A DNA stretch of 64,000 nt, from assembly GCA_017428485.1 (NCBI GenBank), contig JAFRQT010000014.1, positions 31,930-95,929 of the forward strand, read 5' to 3'. Of this stretch, positions 10,000-20,117 are shown one piece after another; the first letter of the stretch is position 1; every line of letters starts with the position of its first letter. The notes beneath the pieces are model-generated. The model saw only the letters and a list, made by a program, of their open reading frames with translations. It was not told the origin of the DNA and did no database searches. Source of the stretch: Bacilli bacterium (GTDB taxonomy: Bacteria > Bacillota_I > Bacilli_A > RF39 > UBA660). Position numbers and translations under genes: made by a program.

Positions 10000-10707
10000 C
10001 TTAGATTTTTTAATTGGTTTTTTCACTTGTCTTTTAGGAAGTGTTTTTAATTTAGGCTTTTCTTCTTTTTTAACTTCTTTCTTTTCTTTCTCAACTTCTT
10101 TTATAATTTTTTCTTCTATGCATTCTTTTCCGCATAAATATTTTGATAATTTTTTATTGCTAACAATAATATATAAATATGGTTCGATTAAACTTATTAA
10201 TCCAAATGCTAAGAAATAATATCCTAATATTGTACTTTCAATTTTATCATGCGAAAACAAATTAATCGCAGTGAACAATGTTAATATAGTTAACAAACTT
10301 AAAATGGATAATTTTGATACAGCACTTACACTATTCTTTTCATCTAATGCTTTAATATGAATTCCTTTATTTAATATGTTAGCTATAGTATAAACTAACA
10401 TCGCGCATCCAAGTATAATCCAAAATTGTTTATAAGTGGAATATATTAGTGAAAAAGATCCAACATATATATTAATTAATCCAAATAGTAAAAATTCATA
10501 ATCATCTTTTCTTCTGTTAGAAAAATATGCAATTAATGAAAAGAAAGCAACTATAAAAAATATAACAAAGCAATAGTTTAATGGATTTAAATATTCTATT
10601 CCTTCAGTATAAAGAATTGCAATTCCAATTAAACAAATAAGATTATATAAAATAATATCAACTATTAATAAGCATTTATCTGTTTCCCTAAATAATACTT
10701 TTTTCAT
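9994..10707 (-). CDS. Polytopic membrane protein with Lys-rich tail, function unknown
   Basis: 237 aa. About six membrane helices can be seen (for example DIILYNLICLIGIAILY, FVIFFIVAFFSLIAYF and LSLLTILTLFTAINLF). The last 45 residues form a cytosolic tail of Lys, Glu and Pro (EKEKKEVKKEEKPKLK, ending PIKKSKK) that could bind nucleic acid or acidic lipids. The layout recalls small DUF308/HdeD-like proteins, but no diagnostic motif is recognised. It starts 15 bp after the AI-2E-type permease and shares its operon. Confidence 0.75.
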   Translation of the reverse strand: MKKVLFRETDKCLLIVDIILYNLICLIGIAILYTEGIEYLNPLNYCFVIFFIVAFFSLIAYFSNRRKDDYEFLLFGLINIYVGSFSLIYSTYKQFWIILGCAMLVYTIANILNKGIHIKALDEKNSVSAVSKLSILSLLTILTLFTAINLFSHDKIESTILGYYFLAFGLISLIEPYLYIIVSNKKLSKYLCGKECIEEKIIKEVEKEKKEVKKEEKPKLKTLPKRQVKKPIKKSKK

Positions 10708-10722
10708 TTACTTCACCCACTA

Positions 10723-11886
10723 TTATTCTTCTTTATCTTTATAACCAAAGAAATTATATTTTTCATCAAAGAAATTATAAATTATCTTTAATAGTGCAAC
10801 AACAGGAGTTGCAATAACCATACCAAATATACCAAATAAATATTCAAATACTAATAATGATATGATAATTGTTATTGGACTCAAATTCATTTTCTTACTC
10901 ATAACCAAAGGTTGTAAAACATTACCTTCAATTGTTTGAATTACTAAAATAAATATTAAAGTTAATATTCCAATTAGTGAACTTTGTGAAAAACCTATTG
11001 CTCCAGCCACAGCAGCTCCTAAATAAGGTCCAATATATGGTATTAAATTAGTAACAACACATACAAATGCAACTAGTACTGGCGCATTAAGCCCAATAAT
11101 GGAAAAACCAATTACTGAAACTATAAACAATAATAATGATAACCATAATGTGCCACTAATAAACGAATATAATGAATCATTTAACAATCCCATCAATCTT
11201 TGAACTTCATCTTCTAAATTTTTAGGGAACAATTCAACAAAACCAGATGAGAATTTATCAAAATCAAATAATATATAAAATCCTAAGATTAAGCTTAATG
11301 CTATAGTACCAACACCACTAATTAATCCAGAAATAATTTTCATTGCAGTTGTTGGTAAACTTGTTTGTATTCCAACAGACATAGAGTCTATTCTTGTTAA
11401 GAATGATGCTTTTATACTATCTAAATTTTGTAAACTTAAATTAGACAATTTAATAAATATATTATCAATCCACTCTTTTATATCATTCATTATTTTAGGA
11501 ACTGAAGCAACTATATCTGATATTTGAGTTCCTAAAGATGGTATAGTAAATACAAGTATAAGTGTTATTATGAGTACTAATGCTAAATATACTACTACTA
11601 CACTTGAAATTCTTTTCATACCTTTATTTTGTAATCTTTTAACAAGCGGATTTAATAACCATGCAATAAACCATCCTATAAATAAAGGAGACATAATACC
11701 TAATATTTTTCCAATAAAGCTTAATATTTTCCACTCTTTAAATATTAGACTAACAACATATATTAATAAAATAATAAATAATACATAAAGTATCTTTAGT
11801 ATTTTATTACCAGTTCTTACAAGACCGTTAACTCTACCAGTATTTAATTTTTTGGTATTTTTCTTCTTCAACTTATCTTCTTCCAT
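10723..11886 (-). CDS. AI-2E family permease (YrrI/YtvI-like, UPF0118)
   Basis: 387 aa with about seven to eight membrane helices. Family marks are GWFIAWLLNPLVKRLQNKG in the N-terminal third, the long extracytoplasmic loop, then LIPYIGPYLGAAVAGAIG and EGNVLQPLVMSKKMNLSP near the C-terminus. Members have been tied to export of autoinducer-2, Na+/H+ antiport and other solutes, so the substrate stays open. The order recD2 - small gene - this permease matches the B. subtilis recD2-yrzQ-yrrI neighbourhood (from memory), which suggests a YrrI orthologue. Confidence 0.85.
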   Translation of the reverse strand: MEEDKLKKKNTKKLNTGRVNGLVRTGNKILKILYVLFIILLIYVVSLIFKEWKILSFIGKILGIMSPLFIGWFIAWLLNPLVKRLQNKGMKRISSVVVVYLALVLIITLILVFTIPSLGTQISDIVASVPKIMNDIKEWIDNIFIKLSNLSLQNLDSIKASFLTRIDSMSVGIQTSLPTTAMKIISGLISGVGTIALSLILGFYILFDFDKFSSGFVELFPKNLEDEVQRLMGLLNDSLYSFISGTLWLSLLLFIVSVIGFSIIGLNAPVLVAFVCVVTNLIPYIGPYLGAAVAGAIGFSQSSLIGILTLIFILVIQTIEGNVLQPLVMSKKMNLSPITIIISLLVFEYLFGIFGMVIATPVVALLKIIYNFFDEKYNFFGYKDKEE

Positions 11887-11928
11887 ATCAATTATCTCCT
11901 CAATTATAATAATATCATACTTTCTTAA

Positions 11929-11955
11929 AAAAAAATAGTTCTATTCGAACTATTT
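11929..11955 (-). terminator. Terminator after the small ATT-start gene
   Basis: AAATAGTTC and its complement are separated by 5 nt, and the minus-strand transcript ends in nine T. The stem touches the stop codon of the small gene. Confidence 0.8.
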
Positions 11956-12077
11956 TATTTCATAAACCTAGTTATTTTTTTTAGATAGCCCATTATATCT
12001 TTTTCATATTTTTTATAAATAATCCCAAGACCCATTCCGCCTGCAAAAGCCATCATCTTTTCTATTGTTTTAATAAT
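11955..12077 (-). CDS. Small 40-aa protein, probable DUF3918/YrzQ-like, apparent ATT start
   Basis: This gene is too short for ordinary ORF calling. The frame reads IKTIEKMMAFAGGMGLGI, then IYKKYEKDIMGYLKKITRFM and K, ending in TAA. A strong ribosome site AAGGAG (12084-12089) lies exactly 6 nt before an ATT codon (12075-12077). The first ATG in frame (12054-12056) is 27 nt away from it, too far for normal initiation. A Gly/Ala/Met-rich head followed by a basic tail is the pattern of the DUF3918 (YrzQ) family, which in Bacillus lies between recD2 and yrrI as here. A terminator follows directly. The start codon is inferred; if ATG is used the protein has 33 residues. Confidence 0.6.
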   Translation of the reverse strand: MIKTIEKMMAFAGGMGLGIIYKKYEKDIMGYLKKITRFMK

Positions 12078-12117
12078 ATCACACTCCTTGATATTATTAT
12101 TTAACTAATTATTTTAT

Positions 12118-14274
12118 TTATACATATTTCAAGTATGTACATCTGTTAGCTGCATATGATGCATTCACTGATTGGTTAAATGAATCAAGACTACCTATTA
12201 TTATTAATGATGCTTTGGCTCTTGTAACAGCAGTATATATTAGTTTATTATAAAACATTCTGTTAAAGCTTTTAGCAAGTATTATTACAACATTATCATA
12301 TTCACTTCCTTGAGATTTATGAATGGAAACTGCATATGCGAGATTAAACTTATCAAACTCACCACTTTTATATTCAACTATATTTCCACCATAATCTATT
12401 TCAATAACTAATTTTTTATCAATATATTCTATACTTTTAATATATCCTATATCACCATTATAAACATTATTTTCAACATCATTAACAAGTTGAATAACTT
12501 TATCATTAACTCTATAATATCTATCAGCAACATTATAAATTTCATCGGTTTTATTAAATATATTTGCCATCATATTATTAATATTATCTATTCCATTTAA
12601 TCCTTTATACATAGGTGCCAAAACTTGAAAATCATTTAATGATATATTTTTTTCTTTTACTGAATTACATATTTGAACTAAATAAGATTGTATATTATCA
12701 TCAGAGCTTTCTATAAATTTAAAATCAGAATAATTATTTGAAAATTTATCAAAATGTTTTCTGTTTTTTATGTCATTAGCAAGATATGTAATATAGCTCC
12801 CTTCTTTAACCCTATATATTGTATTTAAATATTTATAATTTAAATTATCCCTCATTAACAAATCATTAAGTAAATCTCCAGGTCCAATCGAAGGTAATTG
12901 ATTAGAATCTCCTACTAATACTAATTTAACTGTGCTTTTTAGTCCCTTTAATAATGATTCAAATAAGAAAATATCAATCATTGAAGCTTCATCAACTATT
13001 ATAATATCTTCATATGTTTTATTATATTCATCTATTGAAAATGATTCTGTTTCTTTATTCCATTTTAGAAATTTATGAATAGTATATGCTGGGCATCTTA
13101 TACTTTCTGTCATCCTTTTTGCAGCTCTTCCAGTTGGAGCAAGTAATGCAATGTTATCACTTGTATAATCATATAAATCTTTTATAATTTCAACTATTGC
13201 TTTTATTATTGTCGTTTTACCTGTACCCGGTCCGCCACTTATCATATAGAAATTATTAATAATTGAACCTTTAATTGCCTCTTTTTGATCATCATTAAAT
13301 ATTATTTTACATCTTTTTTCATATTGCTTAATTAATAAATCTAATTTAGACTCTTTAATAATATTTTTAGTACTATTAATTCTATTGATTTCATCTAATA
13401 TAAATGATTCAGTATTAACAAAATTAGTAAGAGCAACCATATCATTTATTTCAATTATTTTACCTTCATTTTTTAATTTATTAATATAAACCAAATAATT
13501 ATCAGCAGTAAATGATGATTTAAAGCACTTTTTCATTCTTAAAAATAGTTCTTCTCTTTTCATAAGAGTATCCCCTGTTTCATAGCAATAAGAATAAATA
13601 TTATGAAGTATTAATGCTTCAACTCTAAATGGATGCATTTCCTCGTTATTCTTTAAAAATATTAAATCTAACTTATCAAAATTAATTATATCTATAAGTT
13701 CATATATATTTCCATCTATCACATCATTAATTCTACTTTTATATGTAGTTATTAATCTAATCGATTCATTAATGCTAAAACCATATCCGTTAAGTTTTAA
13801 TATTAAATCCTGATTATATTCACTATTTAAAATGGCATCATGCATTTTTCTGGCTTTAGTTATTGTCATACCACTTACAGTAGCTAAAGACGTATAATCA
13901 TTTTTAATAACGTCAATAGTATTCATTCCAAATCTTTCTACTATTTTTTTAGCAGTTTTAGCGCCAATACCTTTAAATAATCCACTACTCAAATAAAGAA
14001 CTAAACTATCTAAATCATTAGGGGCTTTTACTTCATAATTCTCTACTTGATACTGCAAACCATATTTAGGATGAGTAACCAATTTACCATAAAGTACATA
14101 GTCAAGGTCAGTGTCAATCTCTGTAAATGAACCTGTAAATCCAATTATTTTATTTAAAAAGGGTACCATATCATCATCATTTGTTTCTCTTACCTTAAAA
14201 ATTCCAACTTTATATGGACCACTATTACTTTCATAAATAATTTTTCTAATATTTCCTAATATATAATTTTTCAT
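12118..14274 (-). CDS. recD2: RecD2 helicase (RecD/TraA family)
   Basis: 718 aa from the ATG at 14272-14274. An upstream ATG at 14310 lies inside the terminator hairpin of tRNA-Arg and is unlikely to be used. The N-terminal part has helix-hairpin-helix modules (GLFKGIGAKTAKKIVERFG), which separates RecD2 from RecD. The motor shows Walker A GGPGTGKTTIIKAIV, Walker B IIVDEASMIDIFL, and AVSIHKSQGSEYDNVVIIL. It is a 5'-3' DNA helicase active in mismatch and replication-fork repair in bacteria without RecBC. The ribosome site before the chosen ATG is weak, so the start is only moderately sure. Confidence 0.93.
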   Translation of the reverse strand: MKNYILGNIRKIIYESNSGPYKVGIFKVRETNDDDMVPFLNKIIGFTGSFTEIDTDLDYVLYGKLVTHPKYGLQYQVENYEVKAPNDLDSLVLYLSSGLFKGIGAKTAKKIVERFGMNTIDVIKNDYTSLATVSGMTITKARKMHDAILNSEYNQDLILKLNGYGFSINESIRLITTYKSRINDVIDGNIYELIDIINFDKLDLIFLKNNEEMHPFRVEALILHNIYSYCYETGDTLMKREELFLRMKKCFKSSFTADNYLVYINKLKNEGKIIEINDMVALTNFVNTESFILDEINRINSTKNIIKESKLDLLIKQYEKRCKIIFNDDQKEAIKGSIINNFYMISGGPGTGKTTIIKAIVEIIKDLYDYTSDNIALLAPTGRAAKRMTESIRCPAYTIHKFLKWNKETESFSIDEYNKTYEDIIIVDEASMIDIFLFESLLKGLKSTVKLVLVGDSNQLPSIGPGDLLNDLLMRDNLNYKYLNTIYRVKEGSYITYLANDIKNRKHFDKFSNNYSDFKFIESSDDNIQSYLVQICNSVKEKNISLNDFQVLAPMYKGLNGIDNINNMMANIFNKTDEIYNVADRYYRVNDKVIQLVNDVENNVYNGDIGYIKSIEYIDKKLVIEIDYGGNIVEYKSGEFDKFNLAYAVSIHKSQGSEYDNVVIILAKSFNRMFYNKLIYTAVTRAKASLIIIGSLDSFNQSVNASYAANRCTYLKYV

Positions 14275-14298
14275 TAGTAATATATTACCACAATTAAA

Positions 14299-14324
14299 AA
14301 GAAAAATCATTAATGATTTTTCTT
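14299..14324 (-). terminator. Terminator after tRNA-Arg(CCT)
   Basis: A perfect inverted repeat of 12 bp (AAGAAAAATCAT) with a 2-nt loop is followed on the minus strand by TTTTTAA. It covers the alternative upstream ATG of recD2. Confidence 0.7.
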
Positions 14325-14420
14325 ATATTTCCATTTGAAAACTTTAATATCCATAACTGTCCTACCATAATCACCATAGTAAGTAATTGTTATTTTATAT
14401 AATTTTTTTAAATAAAAAAA

Positions 14421-14497
14421 TGGCGTCCCCGACTGGAATCGAACCAGCGACCTATAGCTTAGGAGGCTATCGCTCTATCCTACTGAGCTACGAGGAC
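14421..14497 (-). tRNA. tRNA-Arg (anticodon CCT)
   Basis: The reverse complement folds into a full cloverleaf. The acceptor GTCCTCG pairs with CGGGGAC (G-T allowed), the anticodon stem ATAGC/GCTAT encloses CTCCTAA, and the T arm is CTGGTTCGATTCCAG. The discriminator is G and CCA is encoded (14421-14423). It decodes AGG. Confidence 0.97.
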
Positions 14498-14528
14498 ACA
14501 CACATGTTATTATATCACAAATAACAGC

Positions 14529-15020
14529 TTATAATAACGTTCTTACACAAAAAATATATGCAAATACATATGTTATACCAAGTTCGAATCTAAAAAACTC
14601 ATACATGCTTACCAATTTATCACATATACATACTAATTTTGATTCTTTATATTTTGGTTTTTCTTTTGTTATTGGATACATATGTGTTGTTATAATATCT
14701 GATTCTATTTCATTTATATCAAAATAATTATTAGCATTATTTAATGCAATATTAGGATGTGTTTTTAAGAAATTACTATATTTAGTATCTCCTTTTTTAA
14801 TATCTGATTTTGTAAAGAAATCATGCATCATTGCACCTCTTGTACAAGAAATATAATCATAACCCAATTTTTTAGACATTAAAAAACTCAATTTAGCCAC
14901 TCTATTTATATGATTTAATCTGTTATCGCCATGATGCATAATTGATTTTAATTCTCTAAATTTATTAACATTATAAAATTCACTATATATATCATAATAA
15001 ATTGATTTATTATTTTTCAC
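14529..15020 (-). CDS. HD-domain phosphohydrolase
   Basis: 163 aa with the probable GTG start at 15018-15020, preceded by GGTG at 6 nt. An ATG at 15089 would add 23 residues but overlaps the upstream gene by 56 bp. HD-superfamily ligands are visible as HINRVAKLSFLMSKKLGYD, then GAMMHDFF (the HD pair) and TTHMYPI. These small HD proteins hydrolyse nucleotides or other phosphate esters with divalent metal; the substrate is not predictable. The last 20 residues are hydrophobic. It sits 31 bp before tRNA-Arg. Confidence 0.75.
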   Translation of the reverse strand: MKNNKSIYYDIYSEFYNVNKFRELKSIMHHGDNRLNHINRVAKLSFLMSKKLGYDYISCTRGAMMHDFFTKSDIKKGDTKYSNFLKTHPNIALNNANNYFDINEIESDIITTHMYPITKEKPKYKESKLVCICDKLVSMYEFFRFELGITYVFAYIFCVRTLL

Positions 15021-15033
15021 ATCTTTCACCACT

Positions 15034-15405
15034 TTAAATCCATTTTGGAATATATAAGTTCCTTGTAAATCCTTCCATATACTTATCAAACTCTTTTATT
15101 ATTTCACTTGCAATAAATCCATAAATATCAGTTTCTTTTTTAGAAACTTTTAGAGATAACAAAAAACTATTTAACATTGTTTTAAATTCTCTATCATCTA
15201 TATACCTTGCCACTGCTCTATTTAAATGATTAACTTTTTTTAATGCTGATTTATCAGATATATCAATTGAAAAAATATATGATTGATATATTTCAATAAT
15301 TTTATCAGTTAAATAATCATAATCACTAAATTCTTCATTTATAATTCTATAATAATCTGGGCAATATTTTAATATTATCTTGTTGTTAAGAAAACTGTTT
15401 TCCAT
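15034..15405 (-). CDS. Hypothetical helical protein, 123 aa
   Basis: No family is recognised. The protein looks all-helical and soluble, with many Tyr, Ile and charged residues (for example DYDYLTDKIIEIYQSYIFSI and LNRAVARYIDDREFKTM). It has no signal or membrane segment. It lies between rseP (3 bp upstream) and the HD protein (13 bp downstream of its stop if the GTG start is right), so it is part of the cdsA-rseP transcript. A frameshift joining it to the HD protein was considered, but the junction does not resemble one domain. Confidence 0.6.
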   Translation of the reverse strand: MENSFLNNKIILKYCPDYYRIINEEFSDYDYLTDKIIEIYQSYIFSIDISDKSALKKVNHLNRAVARYIDDREFKTMLNSFLLSLKVSKKETDIYGFIASEIIKEFDKYMEGFTRNLYIPKWI

Positions 15406-15408
15406 TAT

Positions 15409-16479
15409 TTATTTCACCACTGCCTTAAATAATCTTATTATATCATTAAATGTTACATATATCATTAATAGTATCATTAATGCAAATCCTGCATAATTGA
15501 TAATTGTCTCTAATTTATCGCTAGTTCTACGCTTAGTAATCTTCTCTATTATAATTAATAAAATTCTTCCACCATCAAATACAGGTACTGGTATTAAATT
15601 AATTATTGCGACATTTATACTTAAATATGCAGTTAAATATAATATTACTTCCATTCCTTGAGTCTTAACAGAAGAAATAACAGAATATATTCCTACTGGA
15701 CCACTTAAATTCTTAACAGATACTTCTCCAGTAAATAATGATACAACGATTTTAATTATAGTGCATGTATTATTATAGAATCCTTCGACACCATATCTAA
15801 GTGCATTTACAAATCCTTTTTTATGCACTGTTCCAACAGATTGAATACCAAATATTCTTACTTCTTGTCCTTCTATTTTTGTTATTTCTGGAGTCATAGT
15901 ATAATCTTTTATTTCTTTATTACTTTTTTCCACTGTAATTGTATAACTTTCTTTTGCTTTCTTTGCAGAAGCTTCCAACAAAAAGTCATCCCATGTTTTA
16001 ATATTAACACCATTTACTTTAATAATTCTATCGCCAGCTTCCATTCCAGCAACAAAAGCAGGTTTACCTTCAATAACACTTTCAACTATAGGTTCATTAA
16101 TTGGTCTACCATATATTAATCCACTAATAAAAAATAACAAAATCGCAAGAACACAATTCATAAATATTCCAGCAATTAATACAATAAACTTTTGAATAAA
16201 ACTTTTATTTTCTAATACTCTATCTTCTTTTATTTCAGTACTATCAGGATCAACTTTTTCTGCCATAGAGCAAAATCCACCAATTGGGAATAATCTTAAT
16301 GAATAAGTTGTTTCACTATTTTTAGGTTTAAATTTAATAATTTTAGGTCCCATGCCAAGTGAAAATTCATCAACATATACTCCACTTTTTTTGGCAGCAA
16401 TAAAATGTCCGAATTCATGTATTCCGATTATTAAAGATAACATCACAAATAAAATTAATATTGTTATAATAGAGCTCAT
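15409..16479 (-). CDS. rseP: Site-2 intramembrane metalloprotease RseP/RasP
   Basis: 356 aa. The zinc motif HEFGH lies in the first helix (IGIHEFGHFIAAKKSGVYVD). A PDZ domain follows in the middle (KPAFVAGMEAGDRIIKVNGV), and the third motif NLIPVPVFDGGRI near the C-terminus supplies the metal-binding Asp. It cuts transmembrane segments of anti-sigma factors and leftover signal peptides. A possible target in this window is the ECF anti-sigma protein at 29384 (inference only). The order cdsA-rseP is conserved in Bacillota; AGGAGG precedes the start. Confidence 0.94.
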   Translation of the reverse strand: MSSIITILILFVMLSLIIGIHEFGHFIAAKKSGVYVDEFSLGMGPKIIKFKPKNSETTYSLRLFPIGGFCSMAEKVDPDSTEIKEDRVLENKSFIQKFIVLIAGIFMNCVLAILLFFISGLIYGRPINEPIVESVIEGKPAFVAGMEAGDRIIKVNGVNIKTWDDFLLEASAKKAKESYTITVEKSNKEIKDYTMTPEITKIEGQEVRIFGIQSVGTVHKKGFVNALRYGVEGFYNNTCTIIKIVVSLFTGEVSVKNLSGPVGIYSVISSVKTQGMEVILYLTAYLSINVAIINLIPVPVFDGGRILLIIIEKITKRRTSDKLETIINYAGFALMILLMIYVTFNDIIRLFKAVVK

Positions 16480-16487
16480 ATGTCCTC

Positions 16488-17303
16488 CTAGAAACCAATA
16501 ATAGAACTACATAGAATTGAGAATGCTAACATAGCAAAAATCAAACTATCTAGTCTATCCAAAACTCCCCCGTGTCCTGGCATAATATTGCCATAATCTT
16601 TAACATCATATTTTCTTTTAATCGCAGAAAATACTAAATCACCGATTTGTGCCACTAATGATAATACTAATGTTACACCTATTACTGAAAATATGTTGGC
16701 TATTGAATTTGTAAATGTAATATAATACACAGTTCCAATAAATGTACCCATTATTGTACCGCCAATCATTCCTTCAATTGTCTTATTTGGTGATACATAT
16801 GGACATAGTTTGTTACGTCCAATCTTTGTGCCAAAAAAATGTGCAAAAGTGTCAGTCATAATCGTAATCATTAATAAATATAATAAGAAATGAATACCAA
16901 AATTTCTGAATATTACTAAATATCTAAATGATATACCTAAAAAGAATACACTTGCCATAACAAATAGAGCATCTTCAGCATCATATTTTTTGGATTTACC
17001 ATAAAATAATAATGGTGATAATAAGACTAATGGCACAATAACTAATAGTCTATAATCAATACTAAAATTATGTTCAAAAATAGATGTTGCGGTTAAAGTT
17101 AGAAAACATAAAAAAGATAAAATCTTCATTAGTAAAGGTATTTCTTTTTTCTTATTTCTTAATGAAAGCATTTCATAAAAACCAATGCATCCTATAATAC
17201 AGGCACCTATATAAAAAGCATAACTACCAATTATTAATATAGGTATAACTATAATTAATGCAACTATAGCACTTATTACTCTAACTTTCAAATCACTTTT
17301 CAT
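16488..17303 (-). CDS. cdsA: Phosphatidate cytidylyltransferase CdsA
   Basis: 271 aa from the ATG at 17301-17303, which has GGTGGAAAG upstream. There are about eight membrane helices. The C-terminal signature is DYGNIMPGHGGVLDRLDSL with the catalytic Asp residues, and KLCPYVSPNKTIEGMIGG precedes it. The enzyme makes CDP-diacylglycerol from phosphatidate and CTP, which feeds PgsA (41063). It is 8 bp upstream of rseP, the normal pair; uppS, often before it, is absent here. Confidence 0.95.
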   Translation of the reverse strand: MKSDLKVRVISAIVALIIVIPILIIGSYAFYIGACIIGCIGFYEMLSLRNKKKEIPLLMKILSFLCFLTLTATSIFEHNFSIDYRLLVIVPLVLLSPLLFYGKSKKYDAEDALFVMASVFFLGISFRYLVIFRNFGIHFLLYLLMITIMTDTFAHFFGTKIGRNKLCPYVSPNKTIEGMIGGTIMGTFIGTVYYITFTNSIANIFSVIGVTLVLSLVAQIGDLVFSAIKRKYDVKDYGNIMPGHGGVLDRLDSLIFAMLAFSILCSSIIGF

Positions 17304-17408
17304 AACTTTCCACCATATCAATTATAACACGCTATTGTCTTTTTAACAAGAAAAAGAAACTCTTTAATTATTTTAAACACTAGTTTATAATATTAATTAG
17401 GTGATTGT

Positions 17409-18044
17409 ATGAAGAAAGCTTTAATTATATTTTTATTATTATTATCTTTTAATAAAGTATATGCGTATGAAAATAAATATTTTAAATTAGATATACCAGA
17501 AGACTTCAAAGAAGAAGAAATAAACTCTAATACTTATAAATGGATATCAACAAAAAACAGTCATGAATACTTAATAATTACTGTTTCTAATAATAGTGCA
17601 ACAAATAAACATAATGTTAAAGATTATAATAGTAATGATATTAAAAACTATGAAGAATACATGGAAAAAGAAATCAATAATCAATTAAAAGATTATAATT
17701 TAAAAGTAGATGTTACAAATGTAAGAAAAGAAAAAATAAATGATTTAGATTCTATAACATATGATGTATTTTGGCCAACAAAGGAATCAATATTATACGA
17801 TACTTATCAAAAAGGATATTCATTTACAACTGATAAATACGTATATGTTTATACATTCACATCAGATAAACAAATAACAAATGAAAATGTTAATTATAAA
17901 AAAACATTAGATAGTTTAGAATTATTAGATACCGAAATAGAAGAAAAAGGATTTCTTACTGAAAAGTGGCAACAAGTCTTATTGGTTAGTGTGATTTTTG
18001 GGACACTTGGAGCAATATTTTCATTGATATTTAGGCGTAAATAA
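17409..18044 (+). CDS. Secreted, membrane-anchored protein of unknown function
   Basis: 211 aa on the plus strand, one of few. It has a signal peptide (MKKALIIFLLLLSFNKVYAY) and an extracytoplasmic domain of about 150 residues resembling small stress-type domains (YFKLDIPEDFKEEE, ITYDVFWPTKESILYD). A C-terminal membrane helix (QVLLVSVIFGTLGAIFSLIF) ends in RRK. AGGTG lies before the ATG. It is a single-gene unit that ends in a terminator shared with the convergent sigma factor. No family was recognised with confidence. Confidence 0.75.
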   Translation: MKKALIIFLLLLSFNKVYAYENKYFKLDIPEDFKEEEINSNTYKWISTKNSHEYLIITVSNNSATNKHNVKDYNSNDIKNYEEYMEKEINNQLKDYNLKVDVTNVRKEKINDLDSITYDVFWPTKESILYDTYQKGYSFTTDKYVYVYTFTSDKQITNENVNYKKTLDSLELLDTEIEEKGFLTEKWQQVLLVSVIFGTLGAIFSLIFRRK

Positions 18045-18070
18045 AAAATTGATTAAAAATCAATTTTTTT
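18045..18070. terminator. Bidirectional terminator between convergent genes
   Basis: AAAATTGATT and its complement with a 3-nt loop are flanked by A on the left and T on the right. It serves the plus-strand secreted protein and the minus-strand sigma factor. Confidence 0.8.
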
Positions 18071-18707
18071 ATGCACAAATATTCTTCTTAATTCTACTTA
18101 AAATCATTTTTTCTTTTCTTGATACCTTCGCTTGCGAAATACCTAAGATACTTGCCGTTTCACTTTGAGACATATCATTATAATATCTATAATATATTAT
18201 TGATTTATCAAATGGACTTAATGAATTTATTTCATCTGATATTAAAATCTTATCATCTATTTCTTCTCTAGAATCATTTCCATACTCATATACTTGCTCA
18301 TCAATACTTTTAGTAAATGAAATTGATTCAATTATGCTTAATAATTCAGATTCATTTATTTCCATAAAAGTACATATTTCTTTAAAAGTTACTTCCCTAC
18401 TGTATTTATCTGTTAATAATTTTTTTACATTTAAATATTTCTTATAAATAGACATATATTCATCGCTAATTTTAATGTTTCTTTCACTTTTAATATAATT
18501 TATTATTTCACCTAAAACATAATTATATGCATATGTAGAAAACTTTATTTCACTATTCTTATCATAATTATTATAAGCTTTTATTAATCCAACAATACCC
18601 GCCTGATATAAATCATCTTTATTGTAATAATTACCATATTTGCTTATAAATTTATAAATTATCCATTCACTTTCTTTTATCAAATTGTTATCTATCAAAT
18701 TTATCAT
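18069..18707 (-). CDS. Alternative sigma-70 factor of SigF/SigG/SigB type
   Basis: 212 aa with regions 2, 3 and 4, so not an ECF factor. Region 2 is DLYQAGIVGLIKAYNNYD then IKFSTYAYNYVLGEIINYI; region 4.2 is SQSETASILGISQAKVSRKE. The SQAxVSRxEK ending is typical of the sporulation and general-stress group (SigF, SigG, SigB). No anti-sigma gene adjoins it. It follows the Pro-Glu-repeat surface protein by 39 bp and may share its transcript. Which genes it controls is unknown; the presence of SpoVS in the window makes a sporulation-derived role possible. Confidence 0.82.
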   Translation of the reverse strand: MINLIDNNLIKESEWIIYKFISKYGNYYNKDDLYQAGIVGLIKAYNNYDKNSEIKFSTYAYNYVLGEIINYIKSERNIKISDEYMSIYKKYLNVKKLLTDKYSREVTFKEICTFMEINESELLSIIESISFTKSIDEQVYEYGNDSREEIDDKILISDEINSLSPFDKSIIYYRYYNDMSQSETASILGISQAKVSRKEKMILSRIKKNICA

Positions 18708-18746
18708 TCCTTTATAAATAACATTTTATAATACTTTGAATGATAA

Positions 18747-20021
<1,275 letters not shown>

Positions 20022-20093
20022 TTTATCACCTCCTAATAATATAATTAGAAATTTAATAGTGAAAACACTTCTTTTTTTGTAAAAAAAAATAAA

Positions 20094-20117
20094 AAGAGGT
20101 TTAACCTCTTAATTTTT
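20094..20117 (-). terminator. Terminator after the FocA-like gene
   Basis: AAGAGGTT/AACCTCTT with a 1-nt centre is followed on the minus strand by T-rich sequence. It overlaps the stop codon. Confidence 0.75.

Noticed and set aside
14325..14420. Short minus-strand frame (TYYGDYGRTVMDIKVFKWKY and on) between tRNA-Arg and its terminator
   Set aside because: It has no start codon with a ribosome site and follows directly on a tRNA; probably chance or a remnant, too little to call.
14529..15405. Possible frameshift joining the 123-aa gene and the HD protein
   Set aside because: The 123-aa protein ends normally, and a GTG with a ribosome site lies just after its stop, so two genes explain the data.
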